This document shows positions 24,420 through 37,100 of a stretch of DNA of 64,000 nt, piece by piece. Location of the stretch: NCBI GenBank assembly GCA_964019135.1, contig OZ025252.1:11982823-12046822 (forward strand), written 5' to 3'. The position numbers and the translations under genes were made by a program. The stretch's first letter is position 1; the number at the start of each line of letters is the position of its first letter. The notes below the pieces were generated by a model. That model saw only the letters and a list, made by a program, of their open reading frames with translations, had not been told where the DNA came from and searched no databases. The stretch comes from Arenicola marina. Taxonomy: Eukaryota > Annelida > Polychaeta > Arenicolidae.

Positions 24420-24600
24420 AGGCCTCTGACTGAACAGAATTGCGACCAGGGGGGGGGGCACCACTCAGATAGTGTTCCTGTTTAAAAAAAAAAAGGGGGG
24501 GGGGCACCACTCAGATTGTGTTCCTCTTTAAAAAAAGGGGGGGGGGGCGTGTCCGGGCCCCCTGGAACCCCACCCCTGGTGCCGCCCATGAACTATACAT
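24420..24600 (+). repeat. G-run / CACCACTCAGAT duplicated segment in an intron
   Basis: Two copies of a segment made of a G run, CACCACTCAGAT, TGTTCCT and an A run lie head to tail before GGGCCCCCTGGAACCCCACC. They lie in the intron of the IgGFc-binding-domain gene, close to the exon at 24,617. They resemble decayed ends of a dispersed element. Confidence 0.6.
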
Positions 24601-24616
24601 AACAGCTTTTACTTAC

Positions 24617-24827
24617 CGAGCACCCTGAAGACGTCACCCGCGGCTCTGGTCGCCACTGGTGTTGTCAGGTACTGTCTGCCCCAAGCGGCTACCGGAGGCA
24701 GTTGTTCGATCAAATGGTCACCGGTGGAAGTAATGTCGCCGATCGCCACCCAGCGGGCGCCACTGAAAACTGCCACCTTAGCAGTGGCTTTGACCTCTGC
24801 GCCTGTTAGGTCAAAGTAGCTCTGAAG
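24617..24827 (-). CDS. IgGFc-binding-domain protein, internal exon
   Basis: The acceptor is TCCCTTCAG (minus strand, before 24,827) and the donor is GTAAGT directly below 24,617. It encodes 70 codons plus one base: LQSYFDLTGAEVKATAKVAVFSGARW and later EQLPPVAAWGRQYLTTP. The LQS..DLTG and VAVFSG stretches are typical of the IgGFc-binding domain. Upstream the join reads RTFQ-LQSYFDLTG, and downstream VFRVL-A-SVFHTEIT; both keep frame. This exon has no start codon and is not obvious as a long open frame. Confidence 0.85.
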
Positions 24828-25008
24828 CTGAAGGGATACGCCTTTTGATATATGTATATTGAAACGGCGAGTTTAATTTGAGATTGAAAACATGCTTGCA
24901 ATTAGTTTCGTAAATAACATACTTATGTAGTTTAAAATTGGTCTTTCTGCCCTCGTATTTGAAGTCTTGTGTAAAACAATTTTGAGCATTTAATTCCGTT
25001 ATGCGTAC

Positions 25009-25319
25009 CTGGAATGTCCTATATATCCCTAAAGTCAGCTTTATCGTTTGTCCCTCTTGCACGAAATCGTATCCATTTGTGTGGATTTCCGTGGCATTGC
25101 CAGGTACTGTTATTGTGACCACTGTGTCTTCTTGTGTCGCGATGATGGCCAGCTGAGAGGGACCTTGAGGAAAGGCCGCTGTCTCCCGGGGAAGGTACGA
25201 CATGATAAGGTATTCCGTTCCCAGGGCGGCGACGGGGAGAGCCTGGTAAGCATCACTTGTAAGGTCATTGATACTTCCAGCCTGAACGGAAATGTCTCCT
25301 GCTGCTGTGATCAGCACAC
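25009..25319 (-). CDS. IgGFc-binding-domain protein, internal exon
   Basis: The acceptor is ATTGATAG and the donor is GTACGC (minus strand). Two bases complete a Gly codon, followed by 103 codons: VLITAAGDISVQAG, DAYQALPVAALGTEYLIMSY, then a beta-rich stretch ending GIYRTFQ. The sequence ITAAGDISV plus ALP..ALGTEY is characteristic of the family. Joined to the next exon upstream it reads NVIEHKG-VLITAAGD. The open frame continues past the donor into the intron, so its apparent C-terminus (RITELNAQ and beyond) is not coding. Confidence 0.87.
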
Positions 25320-25888
25320 CTATCAATGGGGTAAATGGGTGGACCCATGATGTAAAATAACTAAGTGAAATGTTTTTACACCATCCGAATGTTGTACTGT
25401 CGCAATTACAACCCTTGCAGTATTCGCTTCGATTTTATTGCCACAAATGTCTTACATTGATCTGTAGTTAATGCATCTTTGATTTACATAAAATAAAATA
25501 ATAAAAATTACTGTTCGACAAGAGAACCAGCGAGATGTTTCTTAAAACCCTGAAACTACCCAGAGAATTGTTTATTAACATAACATAACGCAATGTTGCA
25601 ACTGTAAACATAAAACCATGCATTAACACCGGTTCTCATCGGTTTCATTTATATAGAACACGCACTTAAGTTATTCAAATTTAATATATAATAAAAATTA
25701 CATGGCGATCAATACGATACAATAGACCATGAATAGTTCTATGCAACTTTTAGAGCGAGGGCGCAACTATGTCTCTGGGCGAGGACATTGCGGCTCGTAC
25801 CACCAAGACGACGATTGCCACCCATGTATACATGTATATGCATTGCACTTTTCGCTAGACTATATACCTTATTGTTTTCCTGGCTTAC

Positions 25889-26164
25889 CTTTGTGTTCGA
25901 TAACATTACCCGACATGTGAATTTCGTTCGGGAACTGTACAACGCAGATCTTGAGAAAATGAACGTCAAATTTCATTTCCCTGTACGACTCGCCAGTGAG
26001 CCACAGCAATCCATTCTGCACTCCCGGCAATGTGACGGTAACTTCGATAGGTTGCCTGGATGACGTTCCGATATAAAGCTTGCCAACGGCGTAGTCCATT
26101 ATGGCATGATTGTCCATGAACCCAATAAGGAACTGAACATCCGCAGCGGAGTTTACCATAGTTA
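25889..26164 (-). CDS. IgGFc-binding-domain protein, first visible exon
   Basis: The acceptor is TTTTTGACAG (minus strand) and the donor GTAAGC. The exon opens with two bases completing a codon, then TMVNSAADVQFLIGFMDNHA, KLYIGTSSRQPIEVTVTLPG and VVQFPNEIHMSGNVIEHKG. FLIGFMDN and YIGTS..P..VTVT mark the N-terminus of the IgGFc-binding domain. The phase shows a further 5' exon, expected to encode a signal peptide. I could not identify it between 26,165 and the mobile element at 26,564 or beyond, so the N-terminus is missing from this annotation. Confidence 0.82.
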
Positions 26165-26563
26165 CTGTCAAAAACGAGAACATTATAATGCGTCATGAAT
26201 ATAAAGTGTCTATAATAATATATAAATTATATTTACATCAATCTTATTTACTGCCATATGCAATGTTATATTCCAGCTTTAAGACGCCTTTATGTGCCCG
26301 TGGCGCGGGGTGACGGCCTTCAACATGGGCGATGGGGCGCTGAGGCGGCTTAGTGGCACTCGGACCCGTGTAGCTACATCTCAACCCTTGTCGTCGATCA
26401 TTTGGCCATTCGTGGAACGTCATGAAGACACTACTTGCCTGAAAAAGCCGTCATCATAGCCAGCCAGCCCAGAAACATAGAGTTGCCACGCCGTCTGTGA
26501 ACGTAGAACGGACAATATCGTTAATAAGCCACACAACTCTTCAATGACGGCCCTTGTTGTCGG

Positions 26564-27346
26564 ATATAGGGCTATACAGTTCTCGCGATCGGGCTGCGAG
26601 ACTTTAGTTTTGGGGACAAACAAACACACGTGCTCCATTTTGAAGTAGGCCTAAAGGCAGCTATAAGTCAATTTCTTTCCAGGTTTATTCTAAAGCCTAT
26701 GAGTCCCATTTCATTAAACATGGCTGTGGGAGGTATACGTTAAAATATTTGGAGGCGAAGAACCGCGGAACTTTCGGAATATACAAGGAAAATAGCGTTC
26801 TAAATTTAGCCCTGCACCCGGACTTTCGCGAGTTCCCCAAACAGCGAGTGACGTCACAGAGTCTCACGTGCCTCCGCGGTAACGAAAATGGCCAGAGCAA
26901 ACGTTTGACTTCAGCATTCCGCTGTCAGGATGTGCATTGCATGGAGTAACAACACACGGATGCGTCATTAAACCACATGGTAAAGATAAAATAAGACCAG
27001 TTGGATGTTTTTGTATCACTTTTAGATAACGAAAAGACAAAGCTTCATTAGTACCGGGGAGAATCCGCGTCATAATGCCTCGTTTTCGTAGGAAATGCAA
27101 ACAAACGTTAGTTTCTCAGCCGTGTTGTCCCGTCGTAACAAACATTCGTGGCTCTTGCGCAGGTAGTCTGGTTCCCTGTCTCTGTCCTTGCGTAACATAC
27201 ACGTCACGCCTACGTCACAGATAGTCAAGATACCAGTGTGCGCAGAGATTCTAAACTCGTTCCGAACACGTGCTTTGTTTGTTTGTCCCCAAAATAAGTA
27301 AACCGGAAGTCTTGGCGAACGAGACTTTATAGCCCTATTGTAACTA
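26564..27346 (+). mobile_element. MITE-like element with terminal inverted repeats, about 0.78 kb
   Basis: The left end TAGGGCTATACAGTTCTCG, with TTTTGGGGACAAACAAAC and CACGTGCT about 45 bp inside, is mirrored by the right end, which carries AGCACGTG's complement order, GTTTGTTTGTCCCCAAAA and finally ACTTTATAGCCCTA. The arms are about 70 bp. The interior has no transposase frame. It shares its left half with 15,276-15,850. A clean target-site duplication is not obvious. Confidence 0.8.
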
Positions 27347-27349
27347 ACT

Positions 27350-29480
27350 GCGGAAATTCCCAACTTTTGATGACGTAGTACACAAAAAAGTCACACTTTC
27401 CTACACCATTTGGGCGAAAAAAGAGTTCTTACAACATAGCTTTTTATTTATTATACATTACATATTTGTGTTTATGCAATAAGAATCTAAATGTTTCATT
27501 TCCATTTCATCATAATAAAGGTAAAGTAGAGTACATTTAGAATACAAAGTGTTGTATGAGCAGCTTTAATTGGGGTCACCCCATTTCCAGAGGCAAATAC
27601 CCGTAGGCTGAACATTACTGACAGAAGCACGTTTCCTCCACATCGTACAACTCTCTAATTATAAAACTAATATAGCGCCAAACATCAAATCTGGCAACCA
27701 GATCCAAAATCGCCTTAAATATATATTATCAATGCGTATTTTCAATAGCTTCTGGAAGGAAATTATAAACAACTGGGCTCAATTTAAATTGATAAATCAT
27801 ACTAAGGGTAGCCCAATGAAATATACTCATACAGACTAATAGCCTAATGTTGAAAGAAAGACTTGTAGAGAAGAAATGTACTGAGGAGATGGACTTATTC
27901 TCTGAAAACGGTTTATCCTTAACTCTCGAACAATTCAACTATACGTATGACGTAAACATGAATTTTAGAGTTTCAAACATCTAGTACTGGGCCACTGGTT
28001 CAAGAAGTGCACGCCGCCCCACGGATCATGAGGTCGATAAAGGGTTACAGATGTGTTAGACGCGAACGGTCCTGCGACGATGTGTATTGGAAACTAACAA
28101 CAGATACGGAATTAAATGAAAAAACGAGAGGAACTTGGCAGGAACTATTGAATAGAACAATTTAATCTATATGCACGGAAAGAGATTAATATGGTTCCCA
28201 TAAAGAAACAATAGAGACAAAGATACAAAGTTGTCAATACTGTTGCAGCGCATCCTTCCTACAAATCATTTTTCGAGAAGAAAAACAGGCATTTCTAAAA
28301 ACGACTAGTGTTACTTTTGCGGTTCCCATATAAAAACAATTGAACGTTTGTTTTGGGCATCTAGCACTACAGGTGTGAGAGATTTCTGGAATGATATTGG
28401 CTTGAAATAGTTCGTTAATGAGAAAATGTTTTACTAGGTGTGACTTTTGTGTCAACAACATGTAAAGCAGGCTCTTTACGGATTCTCACTTTTCTTAATA
28501 GACTAAAGGCTATATCTTAGAAGGCCAGATTACATGGATTTGTTTAATACGGTTTAAGTATTTATATTGCCTTTGATACCTGAATCAAGGAATGTGTGTG
28601 TTGCATTGTACCAACGGGATTTCATGTTCCGTTTGAAAAAAAAAATATGTAGTGCCGAAGAGTTTACTTTCTCACTCAACCTCCACGTTGGTCCCCTTTC
28701 CAGTCAGAATGTGTCATTTCTACCGGTTTGATACAAATCCCTACTTCATGAAGAAACACCGACTATTATAAGTCGTCGATGGCCTACTGCATTAATCTAA
28801 GCGACACAAAATGGGGAGTCTTAGCTGGCATACGGTTACCATCGACCAAAAGCATCCTCCCTCAAAAGGCGTGAGGGGGACAGAGTTCCCAAGACCCCCG
28901 CATAGATATCTTTATATTGCCCTTGCGGGAAGTTACAGCAAGTGACCCCCGTGATCCCCAACTATCTACCAAGGAGAGACACCCCCTTGGATCCGCACCT
29001 GATACATATTCCTTGCCACCCCTCTACTGTCCGGTTCATCTCCAACCGTCTGTCCCCCACCCGTCTACCGTCTAGTCAACCCGACGTCCACTCCCTTGGG
29101 GGGGGGGGGGGGGAGGGGGGGTACTGTTATACGAATCTGGTGGGGGCTTTCGCAGGTGCCCCTTTATGCCTGATGGAGCGGACATTGGTGATGAAATAGA
29201 TACTGAAAACTTGCGATGGGGTGGGGGGGCCTCTGAAAATGTGCGTTCATAGAGCGGGTTGCCGCGAAAAAATACCCCTTCAGAGCGGATTTTGGCGGTG
29301 AAAAGGGGGGCCTTTACCGCGGAACCCCCTTGCCCACAACATTGTATTAGGTACCCACCCCCCTTGGGCGTCTGCTCGCGCAGTTGGGCAATGCTATCAA
29401 GTTATGCCTGCGCAACTCGGCAGGCCGCTGTGGGGGTCGGACATTGGTGATGAAAAAGATACTGAAAACTTGCGATGCAA
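27350..29480. other. Intergenic stretch without a recognised gene
   Basis: Only short open frames without recognisable domains. It contains a 16-base G run at 29,098-29,113 and several further G-rich patches to 29,450. Confidence 0.55.
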
Positions 29481-29484
29481 CTAG

Positions 29485-30196
29485 TATATCAAATATTTGC
29501 TAAATACAAAAGACATAATTGAGGATTTCGTAATGGCACAATATTTAGCGGGCACAATATTTCACATACAAGTTCAAAGTTCATACAAAATTAACTTTTT
29601 TATAATTATTATTTCTATTTATTTTTATTCCACTAAAGCTTTATTTAAATATAGCTTTGTTTTAGCTATAATTTTTCAAAGCCTGGATTGATTTCTTGAT
29701 TTGGATATGTGTTCATCAATTACCTACTTGAAACGAGATAAATCGATCTGTCGAAAACAAAAACCGTTTCCCCATTTCCGCTTATTATGATTTTTCGCTT
29801 GTCAGCTGTAATGCGGCCGTCGGCAACACTGCCAGGCCAGCGCAAATATCGGGTATTCAGCCAGCTCTTGCTACCTATAACGGCACGTGGATAGATGGTT
29901 CGAGCACTGCTGTGGCCATGTCGGTGTGGTCGCAGGGTAAAGATCCCATGTCCTTCTCGGCAAAGAGTAGAGGGTTACCCCCGGGGACATGGCTCCACTC
30001 TCCCTTCCTTGTCACATTGACGCCATATGACCAAAAGTGGTTAAAGCGTCCTTAACCAATCTGATTCGTCAAGCAGGAAGCGAGTGGGCTGGGCAGTGAA
30101 AAATGAAGCTCGCATATATAACGTCGTTATCGTCAAAGGTGATAAGGTATCGTACATATAAAACGAGATTCCAGGGGAAATTCTGGCATGCACGTG
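29485..30196 (+). mobile_element. Right-end fragment of the 3.55-kb TIR element family
   Basis: Parallels 36,945-37,685 in the same orientation. Shared stretches include ATATCAAATATTTGCTAAAT, GATAAATCGAT, GTCGGCAACACNGCCAGGCC, GGGTATTCAGC, GCAGTGAAAAATNAAG and GGTATCGNACANATAAAACG. It ends near GGCATGCACG instead of GCATGCCCTATA, so its terminus has decayed. Confidence 0.75.
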
Positions 30197-30199
30197 GTA

Positions 30200-31550
30200 G
30201 AGGCCTAAATGACTACACGCGACACAGAGATGTTTGAAAAATCGACATTTGACATTGACCCCCAAATTCTGACACTGAGCATAGCGACATCGACACAGAT
30301 AATGGCATTGTCACACTGGACTTCTAGCCAGAAAGCAACACGGAACGTCGTGAAATATCGACATTCGATACTGAGAATTTTCAAAAAAATCGACACTCCG
30401 ATCTGGAAGAGAGGGTACTGACCCCCGAGGTATGGTCGGGATCAGTACCTAGCTCCCTTCCAGACCCCTTCTGATGCACGAAGCGGGACTTGTAATCTTG
30501 CTTTGTTCGCTGAAGATGGCGAGCAAACATTTTGTAAAAGATAACCAAGTCAGCATTTCTGAGATACTGTCTATTCTCAATGGAAATCACGCATCTGGTT
30601 GGGTGTCAGAACCAATCGACCCAAAACGTAGTTTACAGTTGCCCCACCAGGTGTCGTACGCGCTCTGGAATTCATATATTATAACGTTTCTGGACGGCCT
30701 AATTATACCAAAATTGTAATTTAATATATTTTTTAATTCAAATGTACACTGTGTCGCATGTTTGAAACGCAAGCTTACCTCATCCTCTGTAAGCACACCA
30801 TATCCTCAACAAAGCAATAACTGGGTTTTGCTTATCGAAGATGAATTCCACATGTAGGATTAACACCCTCACCGACTGGTTATTTCGAATTTATGGCTCC
30901 GTATAACGGGAATGTCCTCGTTGTAAGCTACTTGGCCCAGCCGCGTGTGGGAAACCAGGCTCCACAGCTCGTGATGACGTCACGCGGGCCGAGTTATTGG
31001 TTGTGCGGAAACATCAACCACCCGGGACGCCCTACCCTCGACCCCTGGCTCCATCGCCCAGCATTCTCGCTCCCTCCCCACCTCCGGGACCCCCCACCCT
31101 CGACCAATGAGGCCACTGCGGCCGATGGGAGGCTGACACGGACGGGTTCCATCTGCCACGGACGGAGCGCGCAATACACAACCACCGTCTTAATTAAGCA
31201 GACCTGCCTTTGCACAACAGATTCCGTGCGTCAATTAAGAGATCAAATGTCATCCATAAGGCTCATTTATTATTGAAGCGCGATCTGTGGATAATTGTGT
31301 CATCTCAGTGTTACCCTTGTGTGCAGGACGTGACCCCACCCCCCCCAACCCAAAGCATGCATCAGCAGGTTGCATTAGATATAGAGCGTGTTTACACCCG
31401 GAGAACAATCAAGACGTGCGCGACTTTAGCTGTCGATCATTGCGAAATTTACCACGATATCACGTTTCGGTATTTATATTTGTCCATATGCATAGCTAGT
31501 CCAATTTGTACAACAATAGGTACTTTATGCCCAATAAAGTTATACTGTTG
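30200..31550. other. Intergenic stretch without a recognised gene
   Basis: Short open frames only, including an 81-codon frame at 30,474-30,719 with no recognisable domain. I see no splice-compatible continuation. Confidence 0.5.
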
Positions 31551-31554
31551 AGGC

Positions 31555-31885
31555 CTGACGCGTGACCCAGCGGCTAAGGACAGCATGACGCGTGACCCCC
31601 TAACCCCCCAGCTTAGGACAGCCTGTCGCGTACGTGACCCCCTAACCCAGCGGCTCAGGACAGCATGACGCGTGACCCCCTAACCCAGCGGCCGGGGACA
31701 GCCTGACGGGTGACCCCCTCACCCAGCGGCCCAGGACAGTCTGACGCGTGACCCCCTAACCCAGCGGCCGGGGACAGCCTGACGTGTAACCCCCTCACCC
31801 CCCAGCTTAAGACAGCCTGACGCGTGACCCCCTCACCCAGCGGCTTAGGACAGCCTGGCGCCTGATCCCCTCATCCGAATAGCGC
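31555..31885 (+). repeat. Minisatellite, unit about 38-39 bp, about 8 copies
   Basis: Repeats of GACAGCCTGACGCGTGACCC followed by CCTAACCCAGCGGC, with an alternative CCCCCAGCTTAGGACAGC form. The array is GC-rich with CpG in each unit (ACGCGT). Confidence 0.88.
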
Positions 31886-32464
31886 ACGAAGAGTGTTGTA
31901 TTTAATATTGTGCCGTGTATAGTAACACATGCAGTATATATTTAAGGTTAGCACAAAAGGCCCAGCCCTTTCCCACCCCAATAAAGCTGACATTACGCCT
32001 CCCGCCACCATCGTCGCCACTATTATCAGGGCGATCGACTTTGTGCCGCTTTATGAAAACAGTTCTGGATCGCATCCATCGTCCCCCCCCCCCCCCCGCT
32101 CCCCCCTCCATTTGTTGGTTTGTATTATAAGCTTAAAGGTGCGACAAAAGAGTAGTGGGAGCCACCCTATCCCCGGACTATTGAAGTGCCTGGCCCCTGC
32201 CCCGCCACCTACCCCCGGTCGGCTCCAACCTATGGAGGCCCGCGCTCTTCCCATCTGTCGCTATATTTCAGTAACCCCCCCCCCCCGCCCACACACACAC
32301 ACACACCCACGTGGACTTACTTGTCTCCTGATAAATTACATCCGATGCAATCAACAATTTATTTGCCACCATCTGGACCCATTGCGGCACACGCTATGTA
32401 TGACATGTGGCCCGGCATGTCATCGTCACAGGGGCGGACTCACGCGAACAGCAAGGCTGCGCGC

Positions 32465-32545
32465 TGCACATCACTGGACACAGTATCACTGGACACAGTA
32501 TCACGGACACAGTATCACTGGACACATTATCACTGTGGAGAGATG
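32465..32545 (+). repeat. Short 15-bp tandem repeat
   Basis: About five copies of TATCACTGGACACAG with small changes. Confidence 0.85.
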
Positions 32546-32989
32546 TTGGCCACTCCCATGCATTCTACCGAATCAATAAACGTCCTTCGATGATGAAAAC
32601 AAATGAATCGAGTGACAATCCAGTCGTGTATAAATAAGAAAGCGGCCCAAGGCATCGACGTTGTTAATTTCACCCCAGATCGCGCAATGCGTGCCACGTT
32701 CTCTCGCTTGTAAATTCTGCGCACGCAGGTTTAGGGGATTTCTAGTCTGACGACATTATTCGTATATTCTTCATAATCGCTAAATGAATAATGAATATCT
32801 TATTCAATAATAAATAATGAATATCTTGGCCAATACGAAAACAAAGCTGGACAAAACGAAACCTGGAGGCACATGACGAATATCATCGGGTGCGGGAGCG
32901 GGGAATTGGGAGGGGGGGGGGGCGAATTGCTGGATTTTCAGCGGAAAATCCTCCCGCCCCACCCACTCAACCTGTTCTTACCTTCAAAA

Positions 32990-33350
32990 TCCGAACCGAG
33001 GGTGTGCCATTGACCAGACCTGCGCACTGAGGGGTGCCATTGACCCGCTCTGCGCACTGAGGGTGTGCCATTGACCAGACCTGCGCACTGAGGGGTGCCA
33101 TTGACCCGCTCTGCGCACTGAGGGGATGCCATTGACCAGACCTGCGCACTGAGGGGTGCCATTGACCAGACCTGCGCACTGAGGGGATGCCATTGACCCG
33201 CTAAGCGCACTGAGGGGGTGCCATTGACCCGCTAAGCGCACTGAGGGGTGCCATTGACCAGACCTGCGCACTGAGGGGTGCCATTGACCCGCTCTGCGCT
33301 CTTAGGGGGTGCCATTGACCCGCTCTGCGCTCTTAGGGGGTGCTGTTGAC
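32990..33350 (+). repeat. 30-31 bp minisatellite, about 12 copies
   Basis: Unit frame is TGCGCACTGAGGGGTGCCAT followed by TGACC, then either AGACC or CGCTC/CGCTA. Two unit types are interspersed. Open minus-strand frames across it follow from the near-30-bp period. Confidence 0.93.
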
Positions 33351-33599
33351 AAGCCTTTTTCGTTGATTGAGGCTTTGCTTCATGCTCCATTCATCGAAGA
33401 TCTTCTTCATGTAAGCTGCTTTGCGATCCTTCCATATCTTATCGCACCTCAGAATCCTAGATCAATGTCAATATTTGCTGTAAAGTTATAACAATCTATA
33501 AACTGATCAAGTAAGCACGGTGTCACTGTTGTCAGTTCTGTTCCTTTCAAGTCTTTAATATTGCTTACAAAATATCTAAGTATTGCTAGAAACGCGGCT

Positions 33600-34131
33600 C
33601 GTGCTACGAGGTGAGCCGGCCGTTTAAATCAACATAGTAGGTTGTTGGGTGACGTCATATTTAAAGTTGCATGTGGAGTTGTTTTGCTGTTTTTGAATGC
33701 CAAATTTGCGTATAAGAACACAAACCTAAGGCCTTAAGGTTCATAACAGACAATAAACACCTACTATATCGCTCACCATTTATCTGCCAATGAGCAAAAC
33801 ATTTCAAATTCATGAATTGTCCGCCACAAAAATGAAAACTTGTGCTGATTTGAAACGTCATAAACGTGTGTACACAAGTCGTTTACCGGTGCCACCGACA
33901 GGGGGCCCAAGCGCTAAATTATATGAGACAATAGAAGCGTCCGGAGCGCCACTTTTTCTTTGGCGGTGGCCGTTGACACTGCTTGTGGTAAAAGGTAACA
34001 TTTCCTGTTTATGTTTATTTTGGTAAAGCCGTTGCAACGGTCAGCTCCACATGTAACTTTAATTGTTTTGCGCAATGTCAACCTGGCAACGATTGTCTAT
34101 TGAATGGGCAGCAGGGCGTTTTGGGTCAAAT
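33600..34131 (+). repeat. Dispersed repeat, similar to 38,060-38,215
   Basis: Shares GGCCNTTNAAATCAA, GTGACGTCAT and, near 34,088-34,130, GGCAACGATTGTCTATTGAA and GGTCAAATTATAGG with the region at 38,060-38,215. The 33.6-kb copy is longer and abuts the left end of the TIR element. Confidence 0.6.
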
Positions 34132-37100
34132 TATAGGGCATGTCAGTTCTCGCGGGTTATACTTCTGGCCTGGGATTTTGGGGACAAACAAACGAACGCG
34201 TGCTTTTTGTTCAGTGCGCAGCCTGACTCGCCCCCTGCGTAACAATGGATACTGCGCGCAGAGGGCTGTCATACTAGTTACGACATAGGACTCGGAACCA
34301 GGCAAGCTGCGCGGCCGGCGAGGCAAACAAGGGGTGGGTCGCAATTCGTCTTTCGTGCGTGTTAAATAAAGAACTGTTAACTTTTTCGTGTCGATATATT
34401 GGTAGATGACACTTTGAACATGTCATTTTCCATAATACTGGCCACGTTCAGTTAACTAGGCGCACAACAGATAGATGGTTTCCCAATGTTTACACTGATC
34501 TGGAGTGATCGGGTGACAGATATGGACAGCCTTTGCCGTCAAAATTACAGTTTTGCAATCCTGAATGCAACTACCAGTCAAATAGGCAAATTTCAAAAGA
34601 ACAGCGTTGTAAATTTCCTGTGCTAACATTATCTTTCAAAATGGCTTCCGTTCTGTTACATTCATAGTATTGATGGGTATTTTGACAAACAGTTTCATGA
34701 GAACCACAAAATAGACCAGTACTGTGACTTTTCCATTTCCACAGAGTGAGCTAGCTTACATGTACTCGGCTTACCGGTATAGTGATCTGGATCTAAGTTA
34801 AACTGGTGCGGCAAACTTAATATATTAAAAGTATATGTATGCAGTCATACCTCAGTTTAACGGGTCCTTTCAAATATGCTAGCAAACATAGATCATCTAT
34901 GCTTCCTCTTTCTGGGAATGATGGAATAAAGCCTTAGTTTATAAAACAAAAAGTTTTTAGATTTTTATAGGTGGCCACTTGTGTTCAGCTTACTATAGCT
35001 CTAGTTTTGTATACATATTTAATTGTAACATTTCCTTTTGATTTTGATTAATTAAATTACACTTTCTTTTGCTACTTTTGACATAAACACACAAGGAAAC
35101 AAAAATTATTTTAAAATTTTGGCATCTTTAAATATATGGAGATTTTCATCAAGAATCTGAAATGCAAACATACAAAATCAATAATTATTCAGTACCGGTA
35201 TATATAACCTTCATGATTGACAATTTTTTTGCTCATACATTGCATAAACATGATGATAATAAATCAAAGTTTCTATTTGTCTCTTTGCATTGGATTTGCT
35301 TCTATCATATCAGTTTACCTAGGTTGACGACATATGGTATAAAATAAAATCTGCAAGTATTTCAAATGTAGCAGATACAAAAACTAAGTGAAGGTACAAA
35401 AACTAAGTTAAGGTACAAAAAATTTGATACTTCATACTTCATCAAATTCATAACATTTCCTTTTAAGGTTGTCCAATTAATTTGATTAAATTACACCTTT
35501 CATAGCTACTTTTGTCCTGATGAAACATGAAACATATAATAAAGAAACAAGAGAACAACAAACTATTAAAAATATTGATAACAATTAACCCATAAGGAAT
35601 TCAGTAGTAATAATAAATATATTATTATATAGATTATATATAGAAACATTTTTATTTAACCAGCATAAACATAAAAAATCCCAATAAAGGGATAATCAAT
35701 ATATATGTTACATTTTGTTAGGTCAATTTCATCTCTTAATTCTCCTGCATTTAACTACATTAATGACAAGGGCACATTCCTTAGTTAATAAATCCTGTGT
35801 ACCGTAATAAATATAACATATAAGCTTTTTCAAATCTCTCAGTTGCTACCGGTATATTGTATTAGATTGTGTTCCATCAATTTAAATGAAGAAAAGATAA
35901 ATTTATGACTTTTAAAATAAAATAGGACATTATATGGTTTAAGAGGATATAATAATCATCAACTTTGATCTAAATTAAATCAGCCCTGGGTGACAAAAGT
36001 TGTTCATGACATTTGCAAATTAAAATCTACATTGAAATTAATGCTGCATAACTCTGTAATGATAAGATGTCCTTTTTAGATTATGCGACTTAATTTTGAT
36101 TAAATTGCACCTTTTTGGTACTGTTGTCCTGAGGTCTATACATATGATGTATATGAATAAAAATAAAAAAATTAAGAAAAATATCCATAATAACAAGTAG
36201 CACATAAGGACTCAAGAAACATTAAACATCTTTGGCAGGTTTATATATATATATTTTCATTTAACCAGTATAAACATCACAATAAAATGATACTAATCAT
36301 CAATATATATGGCACATGTTGTTACTTTTATTCTTTTCTCTAACACTTATCTACAGTTGTGACAAAAGCACCAAGACATATTGCTTTGCTAATAAATTCT
36401 GTGTGTCATAATAAATTAACTGGTGTTGTATAATCACTTTTTCAGACTTCTGCTCGGTTGCTATAGTATATACCGATATTATAACATGTTCCATTATTTG
36501 AAAAGACCAGTTTACAACACTTAAAATCTAACTGGACATTACAATTCAGTAGGCTATAATCAACTTTCTACTTTCTGTGATGACAAACATTATTCCTGAC
36601 ATTGGCAAATTCATTAATTGTCTTTAAATGTTCTAGAGTTTTATGCAGTCTGTTTTTTCATTTCTTCATAAATTTAGTTGACATTTGCAACCACATACTT
36701 TGTACTCTTGTCTAATTTTTATTTACATTCTTTGCAATGTTTTATTGGTATGTTCACTTGATTGTTGACTTGCAAAAAACTCAATATTTCAATATAATAA
36801 AAAAAACTAAAATTTGACAAATTGATTTTTTTTTATCATAGATTAAAAAATATGTAAAAGACATTTCATTTCCCATATACTTAGATCTATATCTATGTGT
36901 AATGCATATCTCAGACAAATATGTATAGGTACATTGTACACATTATTTGATATCAAATATTTGCTAAATACAAAGGGCATGATTGAGGATTTATATCATG
37001 TCACAATATTTAAGTTAATACAGTTAAGGTTTTTTTTAAATGTTATAATGTTATTCCTATTCAAAGCTTTATTTAAATAAAGCTTAGTTATAATTTGTCA

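Noticed and set aside
26420-26900. Short minus-strand frames as candidates for the missing signal-peptide exon of the IgGFc-binding-domain gene
   Set aside because: They fall in or beside the MITE-like element, parts of which recur at 15.3 kb, and none ends in a donor of the required phase.
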